A DNA stretch of 64,000 nt from Haloarcula salinisoli (GTDB lineage: Archaea > Halobacteriota > Halobacteria > Halobacteriales > Haloarculaceae). The stretch's first letter is position 1. Each line of letters begins with the position of its first letter. The translations under genes were made by a program, and so were the position numbers. The notes beneath the pieces were generated by a model. The model was not told where the DNA came from. It saw nothing but the letters and a program-made list of their open reading frames with translations, and ran no database searches. The stretch lies in NCBI RefSeq assembly GCF_019599405.1, contig NZ_RKLQ01000002.1, positions 820,052 through 884,051 on the forward strand. Direction: 5' to 3'. Shown piece after piece: positions 7,476-16,012 of the stretch.

Positions 7476-9266
7476 ATGAGTTCGGTACCCGCACGCGACG
7501 ACATCGACGAGGAGTACAAGTGGGCCCTCGAATCCCTCTATGCCGACGACGAGGCATGGGAAGCGGCCTACGAGGAAGCGGAGGCACTGATCGAGGACCT
7601 CGAGGCCTACGAGGGCCGTTGCACGGACGACGCCCCCACCCTCCTGGCGACGCTTGAGACGTACGAACAGCTGATGCGCAAAGCCTCGAACGTCGCCGCC
7701 TACGCCCGGATGCGCCGGGACGAGGACACGACAGACGACACCTACCAGGCGCTGACCGCGCGCACCCAGTCGCTCTCTTCGGACGCGAGTTCGGCGGCAT
7801 CGTTCCTCGAACCCGAACTGCAGGAACTCACGGAGCGCGACATCGACGAGCTGGTCGAGGCCGAGCCCGCGCTGGCCGAGTACGAGCACTATTTCGACAA
7901 CGTGTTGCGGATAAAACCCCACACCCGCTCGACGGAGGTCGAGAACCTGCTTGCGGAACTGGGTGAGGTCACGGGGGCCGCCGGCGAGGTGTACAACATG
8001 CTGGCCAACGCCGACATGGAGTTCCCGACGGTCGAGGGTCCAGACGGCGACGACCAGCCCATCACGCTGAACAACTTCACGACGCTGCAGAAACACCCGG
8101 ACCGCGAGTTCCGCCAGCGGGTGTACGAGACCTTCTACGACGAGTGGGAGGGCGTGCGAAACGCCGTCGGCACCGCGTACAAGAACTCGGTGAAGACGGA
8201 CGTGAAGCTCGCGCAGGCCCGCAACTACGACACCGCTCGCGAGGGCGCGCTGAACGGCCCCAACGTTCCCGTCGAGGTGTACGACACGCTCGTCGACACT
8301 GTCAACGACAATCTGGACAAACTCCACCGCCACGCCGAACTGAAGGCGAACACGGTCGAGGGCGACGAGCTGCGGATGTGGGACCTCTACGTCCCGCTCG
8401 TCCAGGAGGAGTCGCCCGAAGTCAGCTACGAGCAGGCCTGCGAGTACGTCACCGAGGCCGTCGCGCCGCTGGGCGAGGAGTACCAGTCCCGGCTGGCCGA
8501 GGGTCTCGATTCGCGGTGGGTCGACGTCTACGAGACCAAACACAAGCAGTCGGGCGCGTACTCGGGCGGGACCTACGACTCCCAGCCGTTCATCCTGATG
8601 AACTACCAGGACGACGTCGAATCGATGTACACGCTGGCCCACGAACTGGGCCACTCGATGCATTCGGAGTACACCAGCGAGTCCCAGCCCTACGTCTACT
8701 CGGGGTACGAAATCTTCGTCGCCGAAGTGGCCTCGACGGTCAACGAGACGCTGCTGACCCACCACCTGCTCGACACCGTGGAGGATGAACAGCTCCGGCG
8801 ACACGTCCTCAACGAGTATCTCGAACGGTTCCGCTCGACGCTCTATCGCCAGACCATGTTCGCGGAGTTCGAACACCGGACCCACGAGATGGCCGAGGCC
8901 GGCGAGCCCCTGACGCCGGACCGGCTCGACGACCTCTATGCCGACCTGAAGGGCGACTACTACGCGCCCGCCGAACTCGACGACCGCATCGCTCGCGAGT
9001 GGATGCGCATCCCACACTTCTACCGGGCGTTCTACGTCTACCAGTACGCGACCGGGATTTCGGCTGCGGTCGCGCTCGTCGACGGTATCCTCGAAGAGGG
9101 CGAGCCCGCCGCGCAGCGCTACATCGACTTCCTCGCCAGTGGCTCGCGGGAGTACCCGCTCGAACTGCTGCGGGGCGCCGGCGTCGATATGGTCTCGCCC
9201 GACCCCGTCGAGTCGGCCCTGTCGACCTACGGCGAGTATCTCGACGAGTTCGCCAGTCTGCAGTAG
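7476..9266 (+). CDS. pepF: Oligoendopeptidase F (M3 metallopeptidase)
   Basis: 596 residues, usual length for PepF. The zinc site HELGHSMH is at about residues 389-396 with a downstream Glu in FVAEVASTVNE; a conserved GGTYDSQPFILMNY segment precedes it. The enzyme cleaves short peptides (roughly 7-17 residues) in the cytoplasm and probably processes products of the proteasome, whose ATPase is the next gene. A TATA-like GGCTTACTT sits about 30 nt before the ATG, fitting a leaderless mRNA. Confidence 0.95.
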   Translation: MSSVPARDDIDEEYKWALESLYADDEAWEAAYEEAEALIEDLEAYEGRCTDDAPTLLATLETYEQLMRKASNVAAYARMRRDEDTTDDTYQALTARTQSLSSDASSAASFLEPELQELTERDIDELVEAEPALAEYEHYFDNVLRIKPHTRSTEVENLLAELGEVTGAAGEVYNMLANADMEFPTVEGPDGDDQPITLNNFTTLQKHPDREFRQRVYETFYDEWEGVRNAVGTAYKNSVKTDVKLAQARNYDTAREGALNGPNVPVEVYDTLVDTVNDNLDKLHRHAELKANTVEGDELRMWDLYVPLVQEESPEVSYEQACEYVTEAVAPLGEEYQSRLAEGLDSRWVDVYETKHKQSGAYSGGTYDSQPFILMNYQDDVESMYTLAHELGHSMHSEYTSESQPYVYSGYEIFVAEVASTVNETLLTHHLLDTVEDEQLRRHVLNEYLERFRSTLYRQTMFAEFEHRTHEMAEAGEPLTPDRLDDLYADLKGDYYAPAELDDRIAREWMRIPHFYRAFYVYQYATGISAAVALVDGILEEGEPAAQRYIDFLASGSREYPLELLRGAGVDMVSPDPVESALSTYGEYLDEFASLQ

Positions 9267-9334
9267 GGTCGGCCATCCCCCGACTCCGGTTCCGACTGTC
9301 GACCGACACAAACCGGGTGTGTGACCCAAAGGCA

Positions 9335-9343
9335 CTTTTAGTC
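9335..9343 (+). promoter_or_regulatory. TATA-like element of pan
   Basis: CTTTTAGTC at 9335-9343 lies about 30 nt before the ATG at 9369, the distance expected for a leaderless haloarchaeal transcript. No other candidate is present in the 102-nt gap after pepF. Confidence 0.5.
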
Positions 9344-9368
9344 TCAACCGGTAGTACCGGGCAGTCAA

Positions 9369-10589
9369 ATGTCGCGCAGTCCCTCGCTTCCGGAACGACC
9401 ACGCCTCGACCTCGACCCAGAGATGACGCCGGAAGAGCGTCTCGAGGCGCTCCGGGACCATTTCGAAGAGATAGTCCGTGTCAACGAACAGCTCACCGAC
9501 CAGCTCGACAGCGCCCAGGAACGCCAGGCCGACCTCTCCGAGGACGTCGACCAGCTCGAACGGGAAAACGAGACACTCAAAACGTCCTCGCTGTACATCG
9601 CGACCGCCGAGGAGCTGACCGACGACGGCGTCGTCGTCAAACAGCACGGCAACAACCAGGAGGTCCTGACCGAGGTCTCCCCGTCGATTCGGGACACGCT
9701 CGAAGCCGGGGACCGCGTCGCCATCAACGACTCCTTCAGCGTCAAGCAGATTCTGGAAGCCGAGACGGATTCGCGCGCCCAGGCGATGCAGGTCGAGTCC
9801 TCGCCCGACGTCACCTACGAGGACATCGGCGGGCTCGAGGAACAGCTAATCGAGGTCCGAGAGGCCGTCGAGGAACCGCTGCTGAACGCCCAGCAGTTCA
9901 AAGACGTCGGTATCGAGCCGCCAAGCGGCGTCCTGTTGCACGGTCCGCCCGGCACCGGCAAGACGATGCTCGCGAAAGCCGTCGCCAACGAGACCGACGC
10001 TACCTTCATCAAGATGGCCGGCTCGGAGCTCGTCCGGAAGTTCATCGGCGAGGGCGCCCGCCTCGTCCGTGACCTCTTCGAACTCGCCTCCGAGCGCCAG
10101 CCCGCCATCATCTTCATCGACGAGATAGACGCCATCGCCGCCAAGCGAACCGAATCGAAGACCTCCGGCGACGCCGAGGTCCAGCGGACGATGATGCAAC
10201 TACTCAGTGAGATGGACGGCTTCGACGACCGCGGTGAGATTCGCATCATCGCCGCCACCAACCGCTTCGACATGCTCGACCGCGCCATCCTCCGTCCGGG
10301 CCGGTTCGACCGCCTCATCGAGGTGCCCAACCCCGATGTCGAGGGGCGCGAGCGCATCCTCGAAATCCACACCGAGGAGATGAATCTGGGCGCCGACGTG
10401 GACCTGGGCGCATTCGCCGCCGAGACCGAGGGCCTCTCGGGCGCCGAGCTGGCCTCGCTCACGACGGAGGCCGGGATGTTCGCCATCCGCGACGACCGGA
10501 CCACCATCGAGCAGGCCGACTTCTACGACGCCCTGGAGAAGATCGACCAGGACGAGGAGACGGGCAGCCAGCCCGTTGCTTTCGCCTAA
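9369..10589 (+). CDS. pan: Proteasome-activating nucleotidase (PAN)
   Basis: 406 residues. Order: N-terminal coiled coil (about residues 25-75), OB-like domain (TSSLYIATAEELTDDGVVVKQ...), AAA+ ATPase with Walker A GPPGTGKT near residue 195, Walker B IIFIDEID near 250 and the pore-loop region before it, and a C-terminal helical domain. PAN forms a hexameric ring that unfolds substrates for the 20S proteasome. The C-terminus ends VAFA, so the usual hydrophobic-Tyr-X gate-opening tail appears with Phe in place of Tyr. Monocistronic, ending close to a strong hairpin at 10615-10650. Confidence 0.95.
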   Translation: MSRSPSLPERPRLDLDPEMTPEERLEALRDHFEEIVRVNEQLTDQLDSAQERQADLSEDVDQLERENETLKTSSLYIATAEELTDDGVVVKQHGNNQEVLTEVSPSIRDTLEAGDRVAINDSFSVKQILEAETDSRAQAMQVESSPDVTYEDIGGLEEQLIEVREAVEEPLLNAQQFKDVGIEPPSGVLLHGPPGTGKTMLAKAVANETDATFIKMAGSELVRKFIGEGARLVRDLFELASERQPAIIFIDEIDAIAAKRTESKTSGDAEVQRTMMQLLSEMDGFDDRGEIRIIAATNRFDMLDRAILRPGRFDRLIEVPNPDVEGRERILEIHTEEMNLGADVDLGAFAAETEGLSGAELASLTTEAGMFAIRDDRTTIEQADFYDALEKIDQDEETGSQPVAFA

Positions 10590-10614
10590 CGGGCACCCAC
10601 TTTTTACTGCGTCG

Positions 10615-10729
10615 GGTGTCCTCGGGCCGCTTCGCGGCCCTCCGGACACCATTCCTTGCAAAAACTTGGGGAAAAACTGCCGGACGCTCGCCACGCTCGC
10701 GTCCGGTGAACCGGCGGCTCCGCCGCCGG
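10615..10729. repeat. Hairpin cluster downstream of pan
   Basis: Three GC-rich inverted repeats in a 271-nt gene-free gap. 10615-10650: GGTGTCC...GGACACC enclosing GGGCCGC-ttc-GCGGCCC. 10680-10706: CCGGACGC and GCGTCCGG with an 11-nt loop. 10711-10729: CCGGCGGC-tcc-GCCGCCGG. The first could terminate pan, but two more of the same style follow, resembling the hairpin clusters at 13.07, 15.23 and 47.6 kb. No coding sequence is supported here. Confidence 0.7.
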
Positions 10730-10839
10730 ATGCTCACTCTGGACAGCCTGCCTTTCCCCGTCGGCGCGGCACGGAGGCCGCGCCCGGCCACCGCTCTGTC
10801 TCCTCATGCAACATAGAGGCCGCCGAAACTGATAGGTAC

Positions 10840-10859
10840 ACGAATTCACTACGAATTCA
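10840..10859. promoter_or_regulatory. Direct repeat before vapB, candidate autoregulatory operator
   Basis: ACGAATTCA occurs at 10840-10848 and again at 10851-10859, 11 bp apart (one helical turn), ending one base before the antitoxin ATG. VapB antitoxins usually repress their own promoter through repeated or palindromic sites, so this is a reasonable operator; binding is inferred. Confidence 0.45.
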
Positions 10860-10860
10860 T

Positions 10861-11055
10861 ATGAGTCGAACGTCAATTCCCCTCGACTCGGAGACGAAAG
10901 CCAGACTTGACGAGTCGAAACGCGACGACGAGACGTGGGACGAGTTCCTGCTCCGGATAGTCGCTGCGACTGGCGATGGGATGTCTCCGGGGACGCTATC
11001 TGAAGATGAGGCCGAGGACGCCATGGATATCGTCCGCGAGGGACGCGACCGGTAA
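10861..11055 (+). CDS. vapB: VapB-type antitoxin
   Basis: 64 residues from the ATG at 10861. The N-terminus MSRTSIPLDSETKARLDESK with a following helix (WDEFLLRIV) fits a ribbon-helix-helix DNA-binding fold, and the acidic C-terminus would bind the toxin. The frame is open far upstream through the hairpin region, but only this start leaves a sensible product. Its TAA stop overlaps the toxin ATG (TAATG), the normal antitoxin-toxin arrangement. The family assignment rests mostly on context. Confidence 0.8.
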   Translation: MSRTSIPLDSETKARLDESKRDDETWDEFLLRIVAATGDGMSPGTLSEDEAEDAMDIVREGRDR

Positions 11056-11441
11056 TGTTTCTCGACACCTCTGGCATCATCGCCTACCAGCGAGGCGACG
11101 AGCGGGCCGTAGAGTACCTCGAAAGGGGGCGTCCGTGGTACACCTCGACTATCTGTGCCTTCGAGTATATCAACGGACGGCTCGGGACCGGTGAGACCGA
11201 CGTACTCGCCGTTCGTCAGGAGATAGCGGACGTGCAGACGCTCGATTTGAACGAACCTATCGCCGTTGAGGCGGCACGGCTGCAAGACGCGTTGCTGGAG
11301 AAGGGTAACCGACTGGCGACGACGGATATGCTGATTGCCGCAACTGCGCGGTCGACAGGCGACGAGCTCGTCGTCGCGGACAGCGACTTTCAGACCGAGC
11401 TGCTTCAGGACGTGATGGATGTGACGAACCTTCGAAAATAG
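11055..11441 (+). CDS. vapC: VapC-type PIN-domain toxin
   Basis: 128 residues. PIN-domain acidic residues are in place: Asp4 in MFLDTSGIIAY, Glu in STICAFEYING near residue 37, Asp in LATTDMLIAATA near 95 and the terminal pair VVADSDF near 113. VapC toxins are Mg-dependent RNases that cut tRNA or rRNA when the labile antitoxin is lost. Translationally coupled to the antitoxin. The pair sits between a hairpin-rich gap and a convergent gene, fitting a recently inserted module. Confidence 0.9.
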   Translation: MFLDTSGIIAYQRGDERAVEYLERGRPWYTSTICAFEYINGRLGTGETDVLAVRQEIADVQTLDLNEPIAVEAARLQDALLEKGNRLATTDMLIAATARSTGDELVVADSDFQTELLQDVMDVTNLRK

Positions 11442-11452
11442 GGCAGTCCCTA

Positions 11453-12853
11453 TCAGTCCGACCCGGCCCGAGCGTGACTCGCGGTCGCTTGCACGTCGGC
11501 GCCGTCGGCGTGGAACTCGCCCAGCGCGTTGTAGAGGCCCCGTTCGTAGATGTCGGGTTCCTTGCTGATGCCGATGTGGGAGCCGATTTTGGCGTCGGCC
11601 CAGTAGGCCCGATGGGGGCCCTCGAACAGGCGCATCAACAGGCGGGGGTCGATATCCATCTTCACCCAGCCGTCGTCGTAGTCGTCCGTGTCGAGGTCAC
11701 GGGTGTAGGAAAAGCCCGACCCGTCCATCGACAGTTCCAGACAGGCGTCGGCGACGAGCGGAATCAGGACAGTGGTGTCGCTCTCGAAGCCGATGTTGGC
11801 CCGCTTGCCCTCCATGTTCTCGTAGGCCAGCGGGACGTACGCACGGAACTCCTGCAGGCTCGGCATCGGGTCGTGTTCGTAGTCGAACTCGCGGGGAGCG
11901 AGTTCGGTTTCGATGTACTCCTGTTTGGCTTCCTGGTCGATTGGTTCGAAGGGGGCCGAGCGCTCGCCGGTCGCGGTGTCGATGTGCTCGCCGGTGTTCA
12001 GGAAGACACACTCGTGTTCCGGCCCGGTGTGTTCCTCGAAGAACGCCTTGGCCTCGATGCGGGGCGGGTTGGCGGTGTACTCGTTGAGCTCGGCGAGGTC
12101 GCCGGCCAGGACGTACTCGCCGGCGAAGGGGAGGTAGTACGTCGGTTCGAACAGGTCGATGAAGTTCAGGGCGAGGTCGTGTTTCTCCTGGATGACGCGG
12201 TCGCGCTCCTCGATTTTCTCCTCGTGAGTGTAGTTGGTGACCGCCTGTGGGTAGAACTGCGCGGCGCTGTACTGGTGGGCGAGCAGGTCGATGTCGCCGT
12301 ACTCAGACTTGATTTTCTTGCAACTGGACTCGGCGATGGGGTAGGGGCAGTCGTTCGTGTTGACCACCGTCTCCTCGCTGTCGGCGATGACGGCCATCGA
12401 GTCGACCTGCGTCGAGCCGTCCTGGTCGGCCTCTTTGTCGTACCACGAGCAGCCAAAGAAGTTGCCACAGAGCTCTGGGTCACAGCCGTCGGCGGCGAGA
12501 ATCTGGATGTGGGTGTCGCTGCCGAGGTCGTATCGTTCGGCGTGGGGCAGCTCGACGGCCTCGAAGCCCAGCTCCTCGACGGCGTCTCTGAGGTAGTCCC
12601 AGCGGTAGTCGTGGATGAGGACGGGGATGTCGTCGTCCATGCGTGCCAGACTGTCCGGGTGGAAGTGGTCCGGGTGGACGTGGGAGACGTAGATGTAGTC
12701 CACGTCGTTGAAATCCTCCGGCTGGAAATCGGGTTCGGGGTAGTGGGCCCAGGAGCCGTAGTACGCGCCGTCGACGAGCCACGGGTCACAGAGGACCGAC
12801 GTGTCTTCGGTCTCGATCAGCACCGCCGCCGATTCGAGGTATGTGACTTGCAT
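11453..12853 (-). CDS. MBL-fold metallo-hydrolase
   Basis: 466 residues from ATG 12853 (GTG 12856 is also possible). The metallo-beta-lactamase metal motif SHVHPDHFH (HxHxDH) is at about residues 58-66, after a strand start VTYLESAAVLIETEDTSVLCDPW typical of UlaG/CMAH-like MBL proteins. A second part with ACLELSMDGSGFSYTRDLDTDD near residue 375 may be an SCP2-like or lipid-binding C-terminal domain, as in CMP-Neu5Ac hydroxylase-like proteins, but no Rieske motif is visible. The substrate is unknown. Transcribed alone, convergent with vapC. Confidence 0.8.
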   Translation of the reverse strand: MQVTYLESAAVLIETEDTSVLCDPWLVDGAYYGSWAHYPEPDFQPEDFNDVDYIYVSHVHPDHFHPDSLARMDDDIPVLIHDYRWDYLRDAVEELGFEAVELPHAERYDLGSDTHIQILAADGCDPELCGNFFGCSWYDKEADQDGSTQVDSMAVIADSEETVVNTNDCPYPIAESSCKKIKSEYGDIDLLAHQYSAAQFYPQAVTNYTHEEKIEERDRVIQEKHDLALNFIDLFEPTYYLPFAGEYVLAGDLAELNEYTANPPRIEAKAFFEEHTGPEHECVFLNTGEHIDTATGERSAPFEPIDQEAKQEYIETELAPREFDYEHDPMPSLQEFRAYVPLAYENMEGKRANIGFESDTTVLIPLVADACLELSMDGSGFSYTRDLDTDDYDDGWVKMDIDPRLLMRLFEGPHRAYWADAKIGSHIGISKEPDIYERGLYNALGEFHADGADVQATASHARAGSD

Positions 12854-13388
12854 CACCCGTCAGGAAGGACTACTTGTCTATTGTTATCGCCGCGTTGTCG
12901 GTCACCGGCCCCGCGGAGAGCCCCGATAAGCTCGGCTTGCCGTCGGACTGTAACGTTTACCTTAGCTTGAACCGATTTGGAGTGCCAGAAAACCCCACCC
13001 GTGCCGGCTGGTCAACCAGGGGACGGGAGGGACTGAAAGGGGCGTTCGCGGGTGGCACAGCCGCCCGCGAGCTCGGGAGACCTTTGGTCTCCCGGCGGCT
13101 GGCTGAACGAAGGCGGACGAAGTAAGCACCGGAGGCCGAAGGCCGAGGAGCGCAGCGAGGTCGTTCGAGAGAGCGAACCTCTCTCGTGATGACGAAAGAC
13201 GGCGCCGCCGTCTTTCGAACCACCTCCGAGTTCAGCCAGGGCGAGAGCATAGCTCTCGCGGGCAATCGGAAGCTTCGCTTCCGAGGACAGCCGGGGCTTT
13301 CTGGCTGTTCGAACTCGAAGACTCCTAACTAAACACAATCCGGCGTGCTGGGGAAAGGTGTTAATCCCCGGCTACCGTGGGTGGCTGT
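12854..13388. repeat. Gene-free gap with a long mini-hairpin array
   Basis: About 530 nt between a minus-strand gene and a plus-strand gene. At least five strong inverted repeats: 13075-13093 (GGGAGACC-ttt-GGTCTCCC), 13166-13186 (CGAGAGA, 7-nt loop, TCTCTCG), 13194-13216 (GAAAGACGGC-gcc-GCCGTCTTTC), 13241-13259 (GCGAGAGC-ata-GCTCTCGC) and 13266-13284 (TCGGAAGC-ttc-GCTTCCGA). Most have 8-10 nt arms and a 3-nt loop. Open frames here are compositional artefacts. The last 70 nt presumably hold the promoter of the HerA-like gene. Confidence 0.75.
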
Positions 13389-15233
13389 ATGTCCGACCTC
13401 GGGGATTTCACTGATTTCGACGGCGAGGACGACGAGAGCGACGGGTCGGCCGATGGGACAGCGGCGGCCGACAGCGACGCTGCCGACGGCGTCGCCACCA
13501 CCACAGACGCCGTCGGCGACACCGCGGACGACGACTTCGAGACCATGGACGTGACGCCGGCCGGCACCGATACCGGGCTGGGCGTCCTCTCGGCGGCCGA
13601 CGGGCTCCGCATCAGTGAGGACGACGAAGAGTGTAACCTGCAGGCCTACGTCACCGTCCAGAACCGCTCACGGGTCCGTCTGGGGAAGTACCTCCTGATT
13701 CCCTATCCCGACGGCGAGCGGCTCTTCTGTCGCATCTCCGCCCTGGAGTACGCCCAGGAGTTCCGCGCCGACGACGCCACCGAGATACACGCCCGACGGG
13801 CGATGCGCGAGGCGGAAATCGACGAGCAGGACTTCAAGTTCATGGCGGCACTGGACCCCATCGCGGTGCTGTATTCCGACGACGGCGAGCTCAAGCGCCG
13901 GATGACCGACCGCGTCCCCAAACCCGAGACCGTCGTCCGCGAGGCGACCGACAAATCCGAGATCAAGACCGGGCTGAAGATCCCCGAGGACGGCGTCTTC
14001 CTGGGCCACCTCTCCGTCGGCGGCGAGAAGGTCAAGACCAGCGCCAGCCCGCCGACCATCGACTATCGACTCAAAGACGATTACGAGTCGGGCGACCCGC
14101 TCGTCTTCCGGCACACGCTCGTGGCTGGTGGCACCGGCTCCGGGAAGACCCACAGCTCGAAGAACGTCCTCCGGCAGTATCTGGGTCGCACCTACGAGAT
14201 GGGCGACGGCCGCACGCCGGAACTCGCCGTCGTCCAGTTCGACCCCCAGGACGAGTACGCCCAGATGCACGACGACAACCCCAAGATGACGGACGACTTT
14301 GCCCGCCGCTGTGAGCGCGAGGGCGTCAAGACGGGCGGGCACGACGACACCATCGCCTTCGTTCCGAAAGTAGCAGGCGCCGAGTACAACGCCAGTCACC
14401 ACCGCGCCGAACAGGTCGAGTTCACCATCCCGTTCTCGCTGGTCCACTCGAACCCGTGGCTCATCGCCGGCTCCAGCCTCAACGACAACCAGTACACCGC
14501 GCTGACGAACACACTCTTGCCGCGGTTCAAGCGCGAATACGGGCGCAGCGCCACGTATGACCAGTTCACGACCTTCCTGAGCGACCCCGCGCTCAAGGAG
14601 GAGCTCGACGAGACCGGGGACATCCACGAGGCCACCTTCGACGCCGTGAAACGGCGGGTCCAGGGCTTCGGGAGCGTCTTCGACCAGGACGCCCGCCCCA
14701 TCACCGACCAGATTTCACAGCTGGTTCGGGACGGCGGGCTGACCGTGATTCCCACCTACCACATCACGGACTCCCGGACGGCGTCGACGATTGTGCTGGC
14801 CGTCTCCAGCCTGCTCATCGACCAGAAGCTCTCGAACGACCCCACCTACGACCGCATCAAGGAGACGCCGCTGGTGCTCGGGATGGACGAGGCCCACAAC
14901 TTCCTCACCGACGCCGACAGCGTCCAGGGCCGACAGGTCATCGGGAAGTTCACCGAAGCCGCGAAACAGGGCCGCAAGGAGCGACTGGGACTGTATCTCA
15001 TCACGCAGGACCCACAGGACATCGCCGACCCGGTATTCAAGCAAATCAACACGACGATGGTGCTGAATCTCGGCGACGAGGACGCCATCAAGGCCGTCAA
15101 CATCCCCACGAACCTCGAATCGAAGGTCCCCTACATGGAGAAGGGCCAGCGCGTGGTCTACTCACCGGACAACTCCGAGCCCGTGGAACTCATCGGGCTC
15201 TCGACGTGTGTGACACGGCACGGCAGGGAGTAG
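13389..15233 (+). CDS. HerA-like (DUF87) ATPase
   Basis: 614 residues from ATG 13389 (a GTG 12 nt upstream is in frame). About 60 acidic residues lead into a HAS-barrel-like beta region (LQAYVTVQNRSRVRLGKYLLIPYPD), then a HerA/FtsK-type ATPase: Walker A VAGGTGSGKTHSSKN near residue 245, Walker B LVLGMDEAHNFL near 495, and a late ITQDPQDIADPVFKQINT. HerA-type hexamers translocate DNA and, with NurA, resect ends in repair; no nurA lies next to it, so the partner must be elsewhere or it is a stand-alone paralogue. Confidence 0.88.
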   Translation: MSDLGDFTDFDGEDDESDGSADGTAAADSDAADGVATTTDAVGDTADDDFETMDVTPAGTDTGLGVLSAADGLRISEDDEECNLQAYVTVQNRSRVRLGKYLLIPYPDGERLFCRISALEYAQEFRADDATEIHARRAMREAEIDEQDFKFMAALDPIAVLYSDDGELKRRMTDRVPKPETVVREATDKSEIKTGLKIPEDGVFLGHLSVGGEKVKTSASPPTIDYRLKDDYESGDPLVFRHTLVAGGTGSGKTHSSKNVLRQYLGRTYEMGDGRTPELAVVQFDPQDEYAQMHDDNPKMTDDFARRCEREGVKTGGHDDTIAFVPKVAGAEYNASHHRAEQVEFTIPFSLVHSNPWLIAGSSLNDNQYTALTNTLLPRFKREYGRSATYDQFTTFLSDPALKEELDETGDIHEATFDAVKRRVQGFGSVFDQDARPITDQISQLVRDGGLTVIPTYHITDSRTASTIVLAVSSLLIDQKLSNDPTYDRIKETPLVLGMDEAHNFLTDADSVQGRQVIGKFTEAAKQGRKERLGLYLITQDPQDIADPVFKQINTTMVLNLGDEDAIKAVNIPTNLESKVPYMEKGQRVVYSPDNSEPVELIGLSTCVTRHGRE

Positions 15234-15480
15234 CGAGGTTTGAGCGAACGGAGTGAGCGAAAACCTCGGATAGCGACGCGGGGAGAGCGAGGCGCGAAGC
15301 GCCTCGAAGCGAGCGGTGGAACCGCGAGCAACGCGACCCGCGGAGCAGTAGCGAGATGTCTGGCATCGCGAGACATCTCGTAGCGGAGCGGGGAGCAACG
15401 CGACCCGCGGAGCAGTAGCGAGGAGGGTCACTGCGGTCACCACCTCGCTGCCGACGGGCCGAACATTCAAGCCGCCGACG
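15234..15480. repeat. Hairpins and a 30-bp direct repeat after the HerA-like gene
   Basis: The unit GAGCAACGCGACCCGCGGAG continuing to CAGTAGCGAG (30 nt) occurs exactly at 15326-15355 and 15393-15422. Inverted repeats: 15235-15267 (GAGGTTT...AAACCTC), 15289-15305 (GAGGCGC-gaa-GCGCCTC) and 15353-15379 (GAGATGTCT...AGACATCTC). Variants of the word AGCGAG recur throughout. No open reading frame is credible. Same style as the arrays at 10.6, 13.1 and 47.6 kb. Confidence 0.75.
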
Positions 15481-15494
15481 GTGGCATGGGAGGT

Positions 15495-15926
15495 ATGACC
15501 AAGCGCGTTCTCGTCCCGATCGACCGCTCCGAACAGGCCGAGGCGGCCGCCGCCTTCGCCGTCGAGAACTTCCCCGACGCCACGGTGGTGCTGTTCCACG
15601 TCATCAACCCCGCGGAGGCGGGCTACAGCGCGCAGGCGTCGGTCCCTTCCTTCTCCGAGGAGTGGTACGAGGAGAAACAGGCCGAGGCCAGCGACCGGTT
15701 CGACGAACTGGCGGCTATCGCCCGCGAGGGCGGCGTCGAGTCCGTCGAACGGGTCGTGGAAGTCGGCCGGCCGACCAAGGCCATCGTCGAGTACGCCGAC
15801 GAGCACGACATCGACCAGATTGTGATGGGGAGCCACGGCCGCTCGGGGATGTCCAGAATTCTGCTGGGCAGCGTCGCCGAAATCGTCGTCCGCCGAGCGA
15901 CGGTGCCGGTGACCGTCGTGCGGTAA
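15495..15926 (+). CDS. Universal stress protein (UspA family)
   Basis: 143 residues from ATG 15495 (an ATG 9 nt upstream is in frame; the AGGT just before 15495 favours the inner one). N-terminal strand KRVLVPIDRSEQAEAAAAFA and the C-terminal ATP-binding motif GSHGRSGMSRILLGSVAEIVVRRA with GxxG-x9-GS are complete, so this Usp probably binds nucleotide. Single-domain cytoplasmic stress protein. It converges on a second Usp gene across a tandem repeat. Confidence 0.93.
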   Translation: MTKRVLVPIDRSEQAEAAAAFAVENFPDATVVLFHVINPAEAGYSAQASVPSFSEEWYEEKQAEASDRFDELAAIAREGGVESVERVVEVGRPTKAIVEYADEHDIDQIVMGSHGRSGMSRILLGSVAEIVVRRATVPVTVVR

Positions 15927-15935
15927 GCGGTCTCC

Positions 15936-16010
15936 CTGCCGCTAATCCGCGTGAGAGAGCGCGGCTGCACTGCCGCTAATCCGCGTGAGAGAGCGCGGCT
16001 GCACTGCCGC
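15936..16010. repeat. 34-bp tandem repeat between the two usp genes
   Basis: The unit beginning CTGCCGCTAATCCGCGTGAG and ending GCGCGGCTGCA is present at 15936-15969 and again at 15970-16003 without mismatch, followed by a partial third copy (CTGCCGC). CGCGTGAG in each copy can pair with the CTCACGCG at the end of the minus-strand usp gene, so a stem-loop between convergent stops is possible, perhaps a bidirectional terminator. Confidence 0.85.
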
Positions 16011-16012
16011 GC

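Noticed and set aside
7428-9647. 739-codon frame opposite pepF
   Set aside because: Val/Leu/Arg-rich antisense of pepF with no domain.
11474-12970. 498-codon frame opposite the MBL-fold gene
   Set aside because: Antisense shadow; the minus-strand protein carries the metal motif and family features.
12874-13338. Small frames within the 13.1-kb hairpin array
   Set aside because: They are translations of palindromes with no family resemblance and no start signal.
15234-15480. CRISPR array
   Set aside because: Only two copies of the 30-bp repeat, with an intervening hairpin rather than spacer series, and no cas genes.
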